DNA of 64,000 nt from a bacterium SCSIO 12827 (GCA_024397995.1 CP073746.1:1488001-1552000); one strand, 5' to 3'. Numbered from the stretch's first letter, positions 35,942-46,122 are shown. Numbers and translations: made by a program. The notes: generated by a model not told the origin, from the sequence alone.

Positions 35942-37117
35942 TCAGGTCTTCGGCTTAGGCGCCGGGGCCGTGTCGGCGGCGGGGGCAGCCTCGCCGCGGT
36001 TCGGCGGCGGGGTGAACGAGATGTCCTGGCCGGGGCGCAGGCGTTCGTTGCCGCGCACGACCACTAGGTCGCCCGCGGCCAAGCCGCTCTCGACGATCAG
36101 GCGGCTGCCCATGGCGGCGCCCAGGCGCACCGGGCGGACAAGGGCTTTGCCCCCTTCGTGCAGGAACACGACGGTCTTGCCCAGGCGGTTGAGGATGGCG
36201 TCCTTGTGCACGGTGACCACCGAGGCGGCGCGTGCGGCGGGAATGCTGAGCGTCACGCTTTGGTTCGCGGCGATGCCGGTCCCGTCGGCCAGCGCATCAA
36301 GGCGGAAGCGTACCGTGCGGGTGCGGGTCTGTGGATTTTCATCGGGCACGACGGCGCGCACGCTGGCTCGGATCGTCGTGGCGGCGGACACCGCAGCAGT
36401 GACGCCGACGCCGGGAACCAGACCGCCCACGTTGCGTGACGGCACGTCGGCCTCAATCTCCAGATTCGTGTCGTTGATCAGGGTGATCAGGGGATCGCCC
36501 AGGTTGACGAAGGCGCCGGCCTCCGTGTGACGGCGGGACACGACGCCGCCGTAGGGGGCAACGACATCGGCATAGGACAAGGCGATCTCTGCCAATCTAA
36601 GGTTTGCCTTGGCGCTGGCCATCTGGGCGCCGGCAACGGCGATTTCGGCCCTGGCGACGGCGACTTCCTGCAGTTTGTCGTCAAGCCGGGCCTGCGAGAA
36701 CGCGGCCGATTTGCGCAGGCCTTCCAGGCGTGACAGTTCCTGTTGGCGGAGCTTCAGGGTTTCCTGGGCTGTTTCCAGGGCGGCCTGGAAGCGGTTCAAT
36801 TCGGCCGCCTTCAATTCCTGTTCCCACTTCAGGCTGTCCTTGACCAGCACGGCCAGGACGTCGCCCTTGGCGACCCGATCGCCGACATCGACCCTGAATT
36901 CGGCGACGGGACCGCTGATCCGCGCTGCGACGGGGCCGGCCTGGCGGGCGATGAAGCGACCGATCACCGGTACGTTCTGATGCGAAGCCTCGGTTACCAC
37001 CCGGTCGACGACAACGGGCACGGCCTGCGGTGCTTGCGCCCGGGCGGTTGCCAGAGATAGCAAGGCGGCAGCGATTGTCGATAGGGCAAAGACGGTGGGC
37101 CGGGCTGCGGACATCAA
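35942..37117 (-). CDS. RND efflux periplasmic adaptor subunit (HlyD/MFP family)
   Basis: A 391-residue adaptor that links the inner-membrane pump to an outer-membrane channel. A signal peptide (STIAAALLSLATARAQA) is followed by a lipoyl half (GPVAEFRVDVGDRVAKGDVLAVL), a helical hairpin (about residues 95-180), the second lipoyl half (VVAPYGGVVSRRHTEAGAFVNLGDPLITL), and beta-barrel and membrane-proximal domains, ending in an Ala/Pro-rich tail. The permease gene follows 19 bases downstream. The divergent WD40-cytochrome gene is on the other side; a GCAAATTTGC palindrome lies in the gap. Confidence 0.92.
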   Translation of the reverse strand: MMSAARPTVFALSTIAAALLSLATARAQAPQAVPVVVDRVVTEASHQNVPVIGRFIARQAGPVAARISGPVAEFRVDVGDRVAKGDVLAVLVKDSLKWEQELKAAELNRFQAALETAQETLKLRQQELSRLEGLRKSAAFSQARLDDKLQEVAVARAEIAVAGAQMASAKANLRLAEIALSYADVVAPYGGVVSRRHTEAGAFVNLGDPLITLINDTNLEIEADVPSRNVGGLVPGVGVTAAVSAATTIRASVRAVVPDENPQTRTRTVRFRLDALADGTGIAANQSVTLSIPAARAASVVTVHKDAILNRLGKTVVFLHEGGKALVRPVRLGAAMGSRLIVESGLAAGDLVVVRGNERLRPGQDISFTPPPNRGEAAPAADTAPAPKPKT

Positions 37118-37212
37118 GGGGCGTTCCTCTGGTTCGGGCCCGAATTCGGGTCTGGGCCTGCGGCGGGCGCCAGTTTAGGCAGGGGCCGTGCGCCCCGCAA
37201 TCAGTATTGCAA

Positions 37213-37222
37213 GCAAATTTGC
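37213..37222. promoter_or_regulatory. Palindrome GCAAATTTGC between the divergent RND and WD40-cytochrome genes
   Basis: A perfect 10-base palindrome roughly midway in the 189-base divergent region, next to a second TTGCAAG element. It may be a regulator-binding site for either gene; no regulator gene is adjacent. Confidence 0.3.
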
Positions 37223-37306
37223 ACGTAAATCCCCGTCAAGGCGGTCTATTTGCGCATGGCGAAAAGGCGGTTGGCAAGGGGCGGGGCTTCTTCCAATATA
37301 TTTACC

Positions 37307-38695
37307 ATGCCGATGCTGACCGCCCCGCGCGCCGACCTTCCCATCCATGGGCCGACTGTCCGGTTGCCCCGCGTTTTCCAGTTTTTGGTGGGTTGCTTTG
37401 CGATGCTGTTGGCCGCGGCGATGCCGGGCGATGCGCGCGCCGACCTGATCGGTCACGGCGGTATGGTGCGGGCCGTCGACGTATCGCCGGACGGCCATTG
37501 GGTCGTCACGGCCAGTTTCGATTTCACGGCGCGGTTGTGGGATTTCGGGACGCAGGCGGAAGTGGCCGTCCTTGACGCCCACGAAGGGCCGGTGACCAGT
37601 GCCGTGTTCACCCCCGACGGCAAGCATGCCGTGACCACCAGTGACGACAAGTCGGCAATTATCTGGGACGTACCTGCGGGCAAGCTTGTCCGGCGGCTGA
37701 CCGGGCACGGTCATAAGGTCATGGCGGCGGCCGTGTCGCCCGGCGGCAAGCAGATCGCCACCGGTTCCTGGGATAAGACCCTGCGGATCTGGGATATGGC
37801 GACAGGCGAGGCAATCCGTGTGATCACACATTCCGCGCCGATCAACGATGTCGCTTTCGTCAACGGCGGCGCCTGGGTAGCCGCCGGCGGGCACGACGGC
37901 AAGGTCGGAATGTGGTCGATCAAAGACGGTCGCCTACAAGGTGTTCTTGAGGGGCACCGTCAGGGCATTACGAAAATGAATGCGTTGCCCGGGGGGAAGC
38001 GCCTGTTGACGGCCAGCATCGACCGCACGCTGCGCCTGTGGGACATCAAAACGGGCGCGGCCGTCTCCGTCCTTACCCATAGCGAGGATCGCACCGGCCA
38101 GGTCTATGCCGCGGCCGTATCGCCGGATGGGCGGCGGGCTTTGTCGGCGGGCCGGGACGGGCGCCTGATGGAATGGGATCTGGCGACCGGGGCGATCCTG
38201 ACAACCATTCCCGCCCACGAAAAAATCATCTGGGCCGCCCGCTTCGCACCGGACGGCCGCTTTGCGTTGACTGCAAGCGCCGATGAGACCACCGCCGTAT
38301 GGCATCTGGAAACGGGGGACCGCATCGGGCTCAAGGCCAGCGACAAGACCGGCAAGCAACCCTGGCTGTCGAGCGATCACCCCGGGGCCCGGCTGTACAC
38401 CAAATGCGCCAATTGCCATGCCTTGAACACCCAGGCGGCGACGCGCTCCGGCCCGCATTTCGAAGGGTTGTGGGGGCGGCGGGTCGGTGCGGTCGAGGGC
38501 TATAACTATTCCGGTGCGCTCAGAAACAAGTCCTTTACTTGGAATGAAAAAACCCTATTTGATTTGTTTTACCAGGGGCCTGACAAGTTTTTGCCGGGTA
38601 CCAAGATGCCGGTGCAGCGGGTGCCTGACAAAGAACAACTTGCCAATCTCGTGGACTATCTCCGGGTTCTGACGACAGGCGGGGCGAAACAGTGA
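37307..38695 (+). CDS. Exported WD40 beta-propeller fused to a class I cytochrome c
   Basis: A 462-residue protein. A hydrophobic segment ending in DARA serves as signal peptide. Seven WD40 repeats follow, each ending WD or WH, from LIGHGGMVRAVDVSPDGHWVV through IWAARFAPDGRFALTASADETTAVWHL, so the propeller is complete. The C-terminal 90 residues are a mono-haem cytochrome c: CANCH at residues 367-371, GPHFEGLWGRRVGAVEGYNYS, and the axial ligand Met434 in PGTKMP. The product is probably a periplasmic electron carrier or docking protein. The start at 37307 is chosen to give a normal signal peptide. Confidence 0.87.
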   Translation: MPMLTAPRADLPIHGPTVRLPRVFQFLVGCFAMLLAAAMPGDARADLIGHGGMVRAVDVSPDGHWVVTASFDFTARLWDFGTQAEVAVLDAHEGPVTSAVFTPDGKHAVTTSDDKSAIIWDVPAGKLVRRLTGHGHKVMAAAVSPGGKQIATGSWDKTLRIWDMATGEAIRVITHSAPINDVAFVNGGAWVAAGGHDGKVGMWSIKDGRLQGVLEGHRQGITKMNALPGGKRLLTASIDRTLRLWDIKTGAAVSVLTHSEDRTGQVYAAAVSPDGRRALSAGRDGRLMEWDLATGAILTTIPAHEKIIWAARFAPDGRFALTASADETTAVWHLETGDRIGLKASDKTGKQPWLSSDHPGARLYTKCANCHALNTQAATRSGPHFEGLWGRRVGAVEGYNYSGALRNKSFTWNEKTLFDLFYQGPDKFLPGTKMPVQRVPDKEQLANLVDYLRVLTTGGAKQ

Positions 38696-38741
38696 CGCGA
38701 ACCCGTCCTGAGGACAGGAGCGGGAGAAAGGAACGACGCCA

Positions 38742-39671
38742 ATGACGACGCAGCTATATTTCCATCAAGCCTGCGTGGAGCATGACCCGGGTCGCGGCCA
38801 TCCGGAATGTCCAGAACGCCTGCGCGCGGTCATGCAGGCCTTGGAGGCTGAGCCGTTCGCCAATCTGCTGCGCCTTGAAGCGCCGATGCTCGACCTGGGT
38901 GTGGTCGAGAACACTCACGGTCACGACTACGTGGAAACGGTGATGGACAACGTGCCCACGGAAGGGCGTGTCTACCTGGATCCGGACACCAGCATGTCGC
39001 CGAAATCGGCGGAAGCCGCACTCCGCGCCGCCGGCGGCGCCTGTTCCGCGGTCGATGCGGTTCTCAGCGGCGAAGCACGCAACGCGTTCTGTGCCGTGCG
39101 GCCGCCGGGCCATCACGCGGAATCGTCGCAGGCCATGGGGTTTTGTCTGTTCAACACGGTCGCCATCGCCGCCCGTCACGCCCAGCGGGCCGAGGGCATC
39201 GAGAAGGTCGCCGTTGTGGATTTCGACGTTCACCACGGCAACGGCACGCAGCATTCGTTTCAGAACGACCCCAACCTGTTCTATGCGTCGTCCCATCAAT
39301 GGCCCGCCTATCCGGGCACGGGCAAACTGCAGGACACGGGCGTGGCGGACAACATCTGCAACCTGCCGCTGAACCCGGGCGACGGCACGGATGCCTTCCG
39401 CCGGGGCTATCGCGACCGCATCCTGCCGGCGCTGCGTAAGTTCAACCCTGATCTTCTGATCATTTCCGCTGGATTCGATGCCCATGCGCGGGACCCATTG
39501 GCATCGCTGATGCTCACGACCGAGGATTTTGTCTGGGTCACGGTCGAACTTTTGCGGGTTGCCCGCGACTGCTGCGACAACCGGGTGGTGTCTTGTCTTG
39601 AGGGGGGGTATGACCTGAACGCCCTGGCGGAAAGCAGTGCGGGGCATGTGCGTGCCCTGATGACACAGTAA
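38742..39671 (+). CDS. Histone deacetylase family protein (acetylpolyamine amidohydrolase-like)
   Basis: A 309-residue zinc hydrolase of the arginase/deacetylase fold. [19 protein letters not shown] holds the tandem catalytic His pair; [11 protein letters not shown] gives two zinc ligands and [15 protein letters not shown] the third; EGGYD closes the site. Bacterial members act on acetylated polyamines, acetoin-pathway proteins or other acetyl amides; which one is unknown. It is preceded by a GAAAGGA site and directly precedes the xseB-ispA-dxs block. Confidence 0.92.
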   Translation: MTTQLYFHQACVEHDPGRGHPECPERLRAVMQALEAEPFANLLRLEAPMLDLGVVENTHGHDYVETVMDNVPTEGRVYLDPDTSMSPKSAEAALRAAGGACSAVDAVLSGEARNAFCAVRPPGHHAESSQAMGFCLFNTVAIAARHAQRAEGIEKVAVVDFDVHHGNGTQHSFQNDPNLFYASSHQWPAYPGTGKLQDTGVADNICNLPLNPGDGTDAFRRGYRDRILPALRKFNPDLLIISAGFDAHARDPLASLMLTTEDFVWVTVELLRVARDCCDNRVVSCLEGGYDLNALAESSAGHVRALMTQ

Positions 39672-39760
39672 ACCTCTGAATTCCGCCACCGCCGGGGCTT
39701 CGCACTTGCGGTACGGGGGCGGGGGCCCTACACTCCCGCGCCTTGTCGATAAGGTATTCC

Positions 39761-40039
39761 ATGGCCAAGCAGAAAACCCCAGACACCGACACCCAGACGG
39801 AAATTCCGGCGGATGTCCGCGCGCTGAGCTTCGAGGACGCGATGAGCGAGCTTGAAGATATCGTGCGCGGGCTGGAGCAGGGGGCCGGGTCCTTGGATCA
39901 GGCCATCGATTCCTATTCGCGGGGCGTCGCGTTGAAGACTCATTGCGAGGCCAAGCTCAAGGAAGCGCAACTGCGTGTCGATAAGATTGTCGTCGGCAGC
40001 GGCGGCACCCTGACGACCGAACCCGCCGACCAAGAATAG
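39761..40039 (+). CDS. xseB: Exodeoxyribonuclease VII small subunit
   Basis: A 92-residue protein with the family core SFEDAMSELEDIVRGLEQGAGSLDQAIDSYSRGVALKTHCEAKLKEAQLRVDKI. It binds XseA to form exonuclease VII, which degrades single-stranded DNA. The ATG at 39761 gives the normal length; a TTG at 39743 is possible. The next gene, ispA, is 18 bases downstream, the usual alphaproteobacterial order; xseA is not in the window. Confidence 0.93.
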   Translation: MAKQKTPDTDTQTEIPADVRALSFEDAMSELEDIVRGLEQGAGSLDQAIDSYSRGVALKTHCEAKLKEAQLRVDKIVVGSGGTLTTEPADQE

Positions 40040-40057
40040 TCCCGGAAAAAGAAGTAA

Positions 40058-40957
40058 ATGAAAGATTCCAATTCGGAGTTTCAGGCCGCACTGGGCGACA
40101 ACGCCAAGCAAGTGACGGACATGCTCGATGCCTTGATGCCGCTGACGGACACGCCCGAGGCGCGCGTGGTCGAAGCCATGCGCTATGCCTCCTTGGCCGG
40201 TGGCAAGCGGGTTCGTCCGTTTCTGGTAACGCAGAGTGCTGCACTGTTCGGCGTTGATACGACATCGGCCCTGCGCGCGGCGGCGGCGGTTGAAATGGTC
40301 CATTGTTATTCCCTGGTCCACGACGATCTGCCGGCCATGGATGACGATGACCTGCGCCGCGGCCAGCCGACTTGCCATATCAAGTTCGACGAGGCGACGG
40401 CAATTCTGGCCGGCGACGCCCTGCTGACCAAGGCGTTTGAGGTGCTGGCTGCACCGGAAACCCATTCCGATGCCCGGGTGCGCGCCGATCTGGTTCTCGC
40501 CCTGGCCAAGGCGGCCGGCGACCACGGCATGGTCGGTGGGCAGATGATGGATCTATGGGCGGAAAAGAACCACCTGGACATGGCCCAGATCACCCGTTTG
40601 CAGCGCATGAAGACCGGCGATCTGATTGCCGTTTCCGCGGAAGCAGGGGCGATCCTGGGCAAGGCCTCGGACGAGGCCCGCACGGCCCTGCATGCCTATG
40701 CCCACGACATTGGCTTGGCCTTCCAAATTGCCGACGACCTGTTGGATGTCGAAGGTGATGCGGCGCTGGTCGGCAAGGCGACCGGCAAGGACGCCGATGC
40801 CAACAAGGCCACCTTCGTATCCCTGCTGGGCGTTGACAAGGCACGTCAGCAGGCTGACATGCTCAGTGAACAGGCCGCGGCACACCTTGAAATATTCGGC
40901 GAAAAAGCCGACCTTCTAAAGCAATTGGCGCGATTCATCGTCGAACGGCGCACCTGA
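40058..40957 (+). CDS. ispA: Polyprenyl synthetase (farnesyl diphosphate synthase)
   Basis: A 299-residue prenyltransferase making farnesyl diphosphate from DMAPP/GPP and IPP. The first Asp-rich motif is in VHDDLPAMDDDDLRRGQ and the second in QIADDLLDVEGD; GGKRVRPFL binds diphosphate. The position between xseB and dxs places two isoprenoid genes side by side. Geranylgeranyl synthase activity is the main alternative. Confidence 0.93.
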   Translation: MKDSNSEFQAALGDNAKQVTDMLDALMPLTDTPEARVVEAMRYASLAGGKRVRPFLVTQSAALFGVDTTSALRAAAAVEMVHCYSLVHDDLPAMDDDDLRRGQPTCHIKFDEATAILAGDALLTKAFEVLAAPETHSDARVRADLVLALAKAAGDHGMVGGQMMDLWAEKNHLDMAQITRLQRMKTGDLIAVSAEAGAILGKASDEARTALHAYAHDIGLAFQIADDLLDVEGDAALVGKATGKDADANKATFVSLLGVDKARQQADMLSEQAAAHLEIFGEKADLLKQLARFIVERRT

Positions 40958-41034
40958 TTCGACCGATACGACAGAAGCAACAGCAACAAGTGGTCCGGAC
41001 CGTGTGTCCGGATATCAATTTGAGGGTCTGAAAC

Positions 41035-42960
41035 TTGGAACAAGAAAGCCTCACCCCGATCCTGGACCGTGTCAGCGATCCCAAGGACATGCGGGATTTT
41101 TCAGTCGATGAGCTGAAGCAGCTGGTCCGTGAACTGCGCGACGATACGGTGCGTAGCGTGTCGATCACCGGTGGCCATCTGGGCGCGTCCCTGGGCGTGG
41201 TCGAGCTGACCGCCGCCATCCATCATGTCTTCGATACGCCGAATGATCGTCTGATCTGGGACGTCGGCCATCAGTGCTATCCGCACAAGATTTTGACCGG
41301 GCGTCGTGAACGCATGCATACCCTGCGTCAGGGCGGGGGCCTGTCGGGCTTCACCAAGCGCACGGAAAGCGAATACGACCCGTTCGGCGCGGCCCATAGC
41401 TCGACCTCGATCTCGGCCGGCCTGGGCATGGCCGTGGCAAGCAAGCTGGCCGGTGTGCCCAAGAACGTCATCGCCGTGATCGGCGACGGCGCGATGACCG
41501 CCGGTATGGCCTACGAAGCCATGAACAACGCCGGGTCCATGGACGCCAAACTGATCGTGATCCTGAACGACAACGACATGTCGATCGCCCCGCCCGTGGG
41601 CGCCTTGTCGGCATACCTTTCGCAGCTGATTTCGTCGAAGCAGTTCCGCTCCGCCCGTCATTTCGCCAAGGAACTTGCCAAGAAGTTCCCGCGCTCCATC
41701 GAGCAGGCGGCGGCCAAGGTCGATGAATACGCCCGCGGCATGGTGACCGGTGGCACCCTGTTCGAGGAACTGGGTTTCTATTACGTCGGTCCCATCGACG
41801 GCCACAACCTGGACCATCTGCTGCCCGTGCTGAAGAACCTGCGCGATGATGCGGTGCCGGGTCCGGTCCTGCTGCATGTCGTCACGGAAAAGGGGCATGG
41901 CTACAAGCCGGCCGAGGAATCCGCCGACAAGTACCACGGTGTGTCCAAATTCGATGTCGTCACCGGCAAGCAGCACAAGGCCATCGCCAATGCGCCGAGC
42001 TATACCTCGGTGTTCGCCAAGGCTCTGATCGCGGAAGCCAAGGACGACGACAAGATCGTCGCCATCACCGCCGCCATGCCCGGCGGCACGGGGGTCGATA
42101 AGTTTTCCGAAAACTTCCCGGACCGTTCCTTCGACGTCGGCATCGCGGAACAGCACGGCGTGACCTTTGCCGCCGGCATGGCGACCGAAGGCTACAAGCC
42201 GTTCTGCGCGATTTATTCCACCTTCCTGCAGCGCGCTTACGATCAGGTCGTCCACGACGTGGCGATCCAGTCGTTGCCGGTGCGCTTCGCCATCGACCGG
42301 GCCGGTTACGTCGGGGCCGACGGCTCGACCCATTGCGGCGCTTTCGACCTGCCGTACCTCTGCACCCTGCCGGGGTTCGTCGTGATGGCGCCCTCGGACG
42401 AGGCCGAACTGATGCACATGACGGCAACCGCCGCCGCCATCGACGACCGCCCGTCGGCGATCCGCTATCCGCGCGGCGAAGGTGTCGGCGTCGAACTGCC
42501 GGCCAAGGGCACGGCGCTTGAGATCGGCAAGGGCCGTATCGTGCGCGAAGGCTCGGCCATCGCCATTCTGTCCCTGGGCGCTCCCTTGCATGAATGCCTG
42601 AAGGCGGCCGAAGACCTTGGCACGCGGGGGCTGTCCGTGACCGTCGCCGACGCACGGTTCGCCAAACCGATTGACGAGGACTTGGTGCGCAAGCTGGCCA
42701 ATGACCACGAAGTTCTGGTTACGGTCGAGGAAGGCTCCATCGGCGGCTTCTCCGCCCAGGTGCTGCAATTCATGGCAAACGACGGGCTGTTGGAAAACGG
42801 CCTGAAGGTGCGCGCCGTGACCATGCCCGACGCGTTTATCGAACAGGACAAGCCCGAAGCCCAGGTCGCCCAGGCGGGCCTGGATGCCGCCGGCATCGTC
42901 GCCACGGTGATGTCGGCCCTCGGCCGCGCCGACGAATTGACCGAACCCGCCCGCGCTTAA
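41035..42960 (+). CDS. dxs: 1-deoxy-D-xylulose-5-phosphate synthase
   Basis: A 641-residue thiamine-diphosphate enzyme that condenses pyruvate with glyceraldehyde-3-phosphate, the entry step of the MEP isoprenoid pathway. The ThDP/Mg motif is [31 protein letters not shown] and [10 protein letters not shown] follow, then the transketolase-like domain ([33 protein letters not shown]) and the C-terminal domain. The start is a TTG with GAGGG upstream; the first ATG (41089) would remove part of the conserved N-terminus. It lies 77 bases after ispA. Confidence 0.95.
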   Translation: MEQESLTPILDRVSDPKDMRDFSVDELKQLVRELRDDTVRSVSITGGHLGASLGVVELTAAIHHVFDTPNDRLIWDVGHQCYPHKILTGRRERMHTLRQGGGLSGFTKRTESEYDPFGAAHSSTSISAGLGMAVASKLAGVPKNVIAVIGDGAMTAGMAYEAMNNAGSMDAKLIVILNDNDMSIAPPVGALSAYLSQLISSKQFRSARHFAKELAKKFPRSIEQAAAKVDEYARGMVTGGTLFEELGFYYVGPIDGHNLDHLLPVLKNLRDDAVPGPVLLHVVTEKGHGYKPAEESADKYHGVSKFDVVTGKQHKAIANAPSYTSVFAKALIAEAKDDDKIVAITAAMPGGTGVDKFSENFPDRSFDVGIAEQHGVTFAAGMATEGYKPFCAIYSTFLQRAYDQVVHDVAIQSLPVRFAIDRAGYVGADGSTHCGAFDLPYLCTLPGFVVMAPSDEAELMHMTATAAAIDDRPSAIRYPRGEGVGVELPAKGTALEIGKGRIVREGSAIAILSLGAPLHECLKAAEDLGTRGLSVTVADARFAKPIDEDLVRKLANDHEVLVTVEEGSIGGFSAQVLQFMANDGLLENGLKVRAVTMPDAFIEQDKPEAQVAQAGLDAAGIVATVMSALGRADELTEPARA

Positions 42961-43019
42961 AGGCTGTGCGGGTGGCGGCCGGCGTCGCCAAGCCGCGTTC
43001 GGCGGGGTAGTCTCGCGCC

Positions 43020-43766
43020 ATGGCAAAAGCACCGAAAATCCGGCTTGACCAATTGCTGGTCGACCGTGGCCTGGCCGACAGCCGGACCAAGGCCCAGGCC
43101 CTGGTCATGGCGGGACTTGTCTACGGCACCGATCGCCGCTTCGACAAACCCGGCGCGCAAATCGCGGCCGACACGGACATCTCCGTCAAGGGCAAAGACC
43201 ATCCCTGGGTGTCGCGCGGCGGGCAGAAGCTGGCCAAGGGCATCGACCATTTCCACATCGACCCCACGGGCCTGATCTGCCTCGATCTTGGCGCCTCCAC
43301 CGGCGGCTTCACGGATGTGTTGCTGACCAATGGCGCCGCCAGGGTTTATGCCATCGACGTGGGGCAGGGGCAGTTGGATTGGAAACTGCGCACGGACGAC
43401 CGGGTGGTGGTGCTGGAAAAAACCAACGCCCGGCACCTGACGGCGGACCAAGTGCCCGACCCGATTGATCTGATCGTCTGCGACGTCAGCTTCATCGGCC
43501 TGGAAAAGGTCCTGCCGCCGGCCATGGCATTGGCCAAGCCGGGGGCTCGTCTGGTCGCCCTCATCAAGCCGCAGTTCCAGGCCGGCCCTGGCCAGGTCGG
43601 CAAGGGCGGCGTGGTCCGCGACCCGGCCGTTCACCAAGCCGTCTGTGACGAGGTCGAGGCCTTCGTCGCGAACGACTGCGGCTGGACGGTGCTGGGCATC
43701 ACGCCAAGCCCCATCAAGGGGCCGGAAGGGAACATCGAGTTTCTGATCGGGGCGGTGAAGCCCTAG
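43020..43766 (+). CDS. tlyA: TlyA family rRNA (cytidine-2'-O)-methyltransferase
   Basis: A 248-residue protein with an N-terminal S4 RNA-binding domain (IRLDQLLVDRGLADSRTKAQALVMAGLVY) and a Rossmann methyltransferase domain. The SAM motif is CLDLGASTGGFTDVLL; KIxD-like catalytic segments are LIVCDVSFIGLEKVLPP and LIKPQFQAG. TlyA proteins methylate ribose in 16S and/or 23S rRNA; some were earlier called haemolysins. It follows dxs by 59 bases, a widespread pairing in Alphaproteobacteria. Confidence 0.93.
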   Translation: MAKAPKIRLDQLLVDRGLADSRTKAQALVMAGLVYGTDRRFDKPGAQIAADTDISVKGKDHPWVSRGGQKLAKGIDHFHIDPTGLICLDLGASTGGFTDVLLTNGAARVYAIDVGQGQLDWKLRTDDRVVVLEKTNARHLTADQVPDPIDLIVCDVSFIGLEKVLPPAMALAKPGARLVALIKPQFQAGPGQVGKGGVVRDPAVHQAVCDEVEAFVANDCGWTVLGITPSPIKGPEGNIEFLIGAVKP

Positions 43767-43773
43767 GCGTGGA

Positions 43774-44097
43774 TCAGCCGGTTTCGACCTCGTACCCCGC
43801 CATGACCCAGGCCTGGATGCCGCCGGACAGGTTGTAGGCGTCGTCGACCATGTCGTTCTGCAACAGATAGCCGCCGACCTGCATGGAGCGCATGCCCATG
43901 GCGCACATGAAGACCAGGCGCTTGCCCTCCAGCCCGGCCAGCATTTCCAGATCGAATCCCGACATCGGGTTGTGCAGGGCGCCGGGCACGCGGGCCTGGG
44001 CCAGTTCATCGGCCTCGCGCACATCGATGATGACAGCGCTGCCGTCGTCCAGCCATTGTTTGACCTGGCGCGCGTCGGTTTCGATCATCTGCTTCAT
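43774..44097 (-). CDS. Single-domain rhodanese-like protein
   Basis: A 107-residue rhodanese domain (VIIDVREADELAQARVPGALHNP, active loop VFMCAMGMRS with catalytic Cys, and YNLSGGIQAWVMAGYEVETG). It may transfer sulfane sulfur or act as a persulfide carrier. It is cytoplasmic, with no signal peptide. The ATG at 44097 follows an AGGAAA site. It is divergent from the TTC38-like gene and convergent with tlyA, seven bases apart. Confidence 0.9.
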   Translation of the reverse strand: MKQMIETDARQVKQWLDDGSAVIIDVREADELAQARVPGALHNPMSGFDLEMLAGLEGKRLVFMCAMGMRSMQVGGYLLQNDMVDDAYNLSGGIQAWVMAGYEVETG

Positions 44098-44208
44098 ATC
44101 GGTTTCCTGCTTTGTTGGTTGGGACGGGATCGTGCCCGGTCGCGTCCCAGGACCATATGGTGTAATTTTCCCGCCTGCAAAATGGAATACGGGATCGAGC
44201 ATCTGACC

Positions 44209-45537
44209 ATGGCCATCTTTACCGACAAACGTGACCTCACCCTGACGGCGGCCGGCGCGGAGGCAGCCCAGGCCTTCGACCATGTCATGGACGGCTATCT
44301 GTCCATGGCGCCCGATACGGGGGACCGGCTGAAAGGCGCTTTCGCCGCCGATGGGGATATGGCCATGGCGCATTGCCTGAAGGCCTATTTCATGATGCTC
44401 ATGGCCATGGGCGGCTTGATGCCGAAGGCAGAGCAGGCCGCCGCCAAGGCGCAGGAACTGGCGGTCGATGCCAGTCCGCGTGAACAGATGCATGCCCGCG
44501 CGGCGGGCCTGTGGACGGCGCGCAACATGGATGGTGCCGCCCGGGTGTGGGAGGAAATCCTGCTGGACCACCCGCGCGATATCCTGGCCGCACGCCTAGC
44601 TCATTTCGCCAATTTCTATTCCGGCGACGCCCGACGGCTGCGCGATTCCGTGAACCGGATCATGCCGGCCTGGGGCGAGGGCGTGCCCGGGTTTTCCTAT
44701 CTCAAGGGCATGCAGGCCTTCGGATTAGAGGAATCGGGCGATTACGCCCAGGCCCAGGCGGCGGCGGAAGCGGCCATCGAACTGGAGCCCATGGACCCCT
44801 GGGCGACCCATGCCTTTGCCCATGTCATGGAAATGCAGGACCGTCAGGACGACGGCCTGGCCTGGATCGAGCGCCTGCGCCCCCATTGGACCCAGGCCAA
44901 TAATTTTCAGAACCACATCTGGTGGCACGAAGCCCTGATGATGATGGACCAGAAACGGATGGACGATGTCATGGCGCAGTACGACGCCCATGTCGCCGCA
45001 CCGGAATCGGAAGAATATCTGGACATCTGCAATGCGGTCTCGCTGCTGCAGCGGTTGGAGATCATGGGCCTGGATGTGGGCGGGCGCTGGGCGCCGCTGG
45101 CGGCCAAGGTGCGGGACCGCACGGAAGAACACATCCTGACCTTCGTCGACCTGCACTATGCCTTGGCCCTGGCCGCCATGGGCGACGGCAAGGTCCACGA
45201 GATGCGGGAATTCATGGCGGCCTATGAAGGGGTAGAGGACGACAGCAATCTGCCGATCATGAAGGCGCTCGGCGTGCCCCTGGTCGATGCATTGATTGCC
45301 TACCGCGAAGGGCGATACGGCGACGCAACCGACGCCATGATCCCGGTGCGCTACGAGATATGGATGATGGGCGGCAGCCATGCGCAACGCGACCTGTTCA
45401 ACCTGATCCTCATCGACGCCGCCCGAAAATCGGGTAATGCGGCGCTGACCCGCGCGTTGCTGGCGGAGCGCCGCGCCGTCATGCCGCATGACGATTGGAC
45501 GGAAAAAGCGTTCAACGAATTTTCTGCGGTTAGCTAG
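44209..45537 (+). CDS. TTC38-like tetratricopeptide repeat protein
   Basis: About 442 residues of helical repeats with no signal peptide. The opening (RDLTLTAAGAEAAQAFDHVMDGYLSMAPDTGDRLKGAFAADGDMAMAHCLKAY) and the middle (DPWATHAFAHVMEMQDRQDDGLAWIERLRPHW, NHIWWHEALMMM) match the TTC38 family, whose role is unknown. The start is uncertain between 44209 and 44182; neither has a strong ribosome-binding site. The NnrU-type gene follows 15 bases downstream, so they are probably co-transcribed. Confidence 0.83.
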   Translation: MAIFTDKRDLTLTAAGAEAAQAFDHVMDGYLSMAPDTGDRLKGAFAADGDMAMAHCLKAYFMMLMAMGGLMPKAEQAAAKAQELAVDASPREQMHARAAGLWTARNMDGAARVWEEILLDHPRDILAARLAHFANFYSGDARRLRDSVNRIMPAWGEGVPGFSYLKGMQAFGLEESGDYAQAQAAAEAAIELEPMDPWATHAFAHVMEMQDRQDDGLAWIERLRPHWTQANNFQNHIWWHEALMMMDQKRMDDVMAQYDAHVAAPESEEYLDICNAVSLLQRLEIMGLDVGGRWAPLAAKVRDRTEEHILTFVDLHYALALAAMGDGKVHEMREFMAAYEGVEDDSNLPIMKALGVPLVDALIAYREGRYGDATDAMIPVRYEIWMMGGSHAQRDLFNLILIDAARKSGNAALTRALLAERRAVMPHDDWTEKAFNEFSAVS

Positions 45538-45552
45538 GCGGAGGTTGAATTC

Positions 45553-46107
45553 ATGATCTGGCTCATTCTCGGGCTCGTCATTTGGAGTGCCGCCCATCTG
45601 TTCAAGCGCGTGCTGCCGCGACAGCGCGAAGCCCTGGGCAATAAGGGGCGGGCGCTGGTCGCCCTGTTGGTGCTGATCAGTTTGGGCCTGATGATCATGG
45701 GCTACCGGGCGGCGGAAACGGACTTTCTCTACGCCCTGCCGATGTGGACCTGGCACGCCAACAACGCACTCATGCTGGCAGCCTTGTTCCTGATGGACAT
45801 CGGCCGGGTGAAGGGCGTCGTCCGCACCAAGATCCGCCATCCCATGCTGTGGGGGGTGACGCTCTGGGCGGCAGCCCACCTGTTGGTCAACGGGGACACG
45901 GCGGCGGTCGTGCTGTTCGGCGGGCTGGGTCTATGGGCGTTGATCGAAATGGCGGTCATCAACTGGGCCGAGGGGCCGTGGACGCCACCGGAACGCGGCA
46001 GCTACGCCAAGGACGCCATGATGCTGGCGGCGGCGGCCGTCCTGTTCGCCGTGATCGTCGGCATTCACTACTGGCTGGGCTATTCGGTGATCGCGGCCCT
46101 GAACTGA
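45553..46107 (+). CDS. NnrU family membrane protein
   Basis: A 184-residue protein with about five hydrophobic segments (LILGLVIWSAAHLF, ALVALLVLISLGLMIMGY, MLAALFLMDIGR, WGVTLWAAAHLLVNGD, MMLAAAAVLFAVIVGIHYWLG). The AAHLLVNGD and IRHPMLWGV pieces are typical of NnrU. NnrU is linked to nitrite/nitric-oxide metabolism in some denitrifiers, yet no denitrification genes are here; the family is related to isoprenoid/carotenoid isomerases. A GCGGAGG-like site precedes the ATG. Confidence 0.88.
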   Translation: MIWLILGLVIWSAAHLFKRVLPRQREALGNKGRALVALLVLISLGLMIMGYRAAETDFLYALPMWTWHANNALMLAALFLMDIGRVKGVVRTKIRHPMLWGVTLWAAAHLLVNGDTAAVVLFGGLGLWALIEMAVINWAEGPWTPPERGSYAKDAMMLAAAAVLFAVIVGIHYWLGYSVIAALN

Positions 46108-46122
46108 ACCGCTGCCTTGCGG

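Noticed and set aside
41101-43032. Long open frame (643 codons) on the minus strand across dxs
   Set aside because: Antisense to a complete Dxs, low-complexity composition, no ribosome-binding site or homology.
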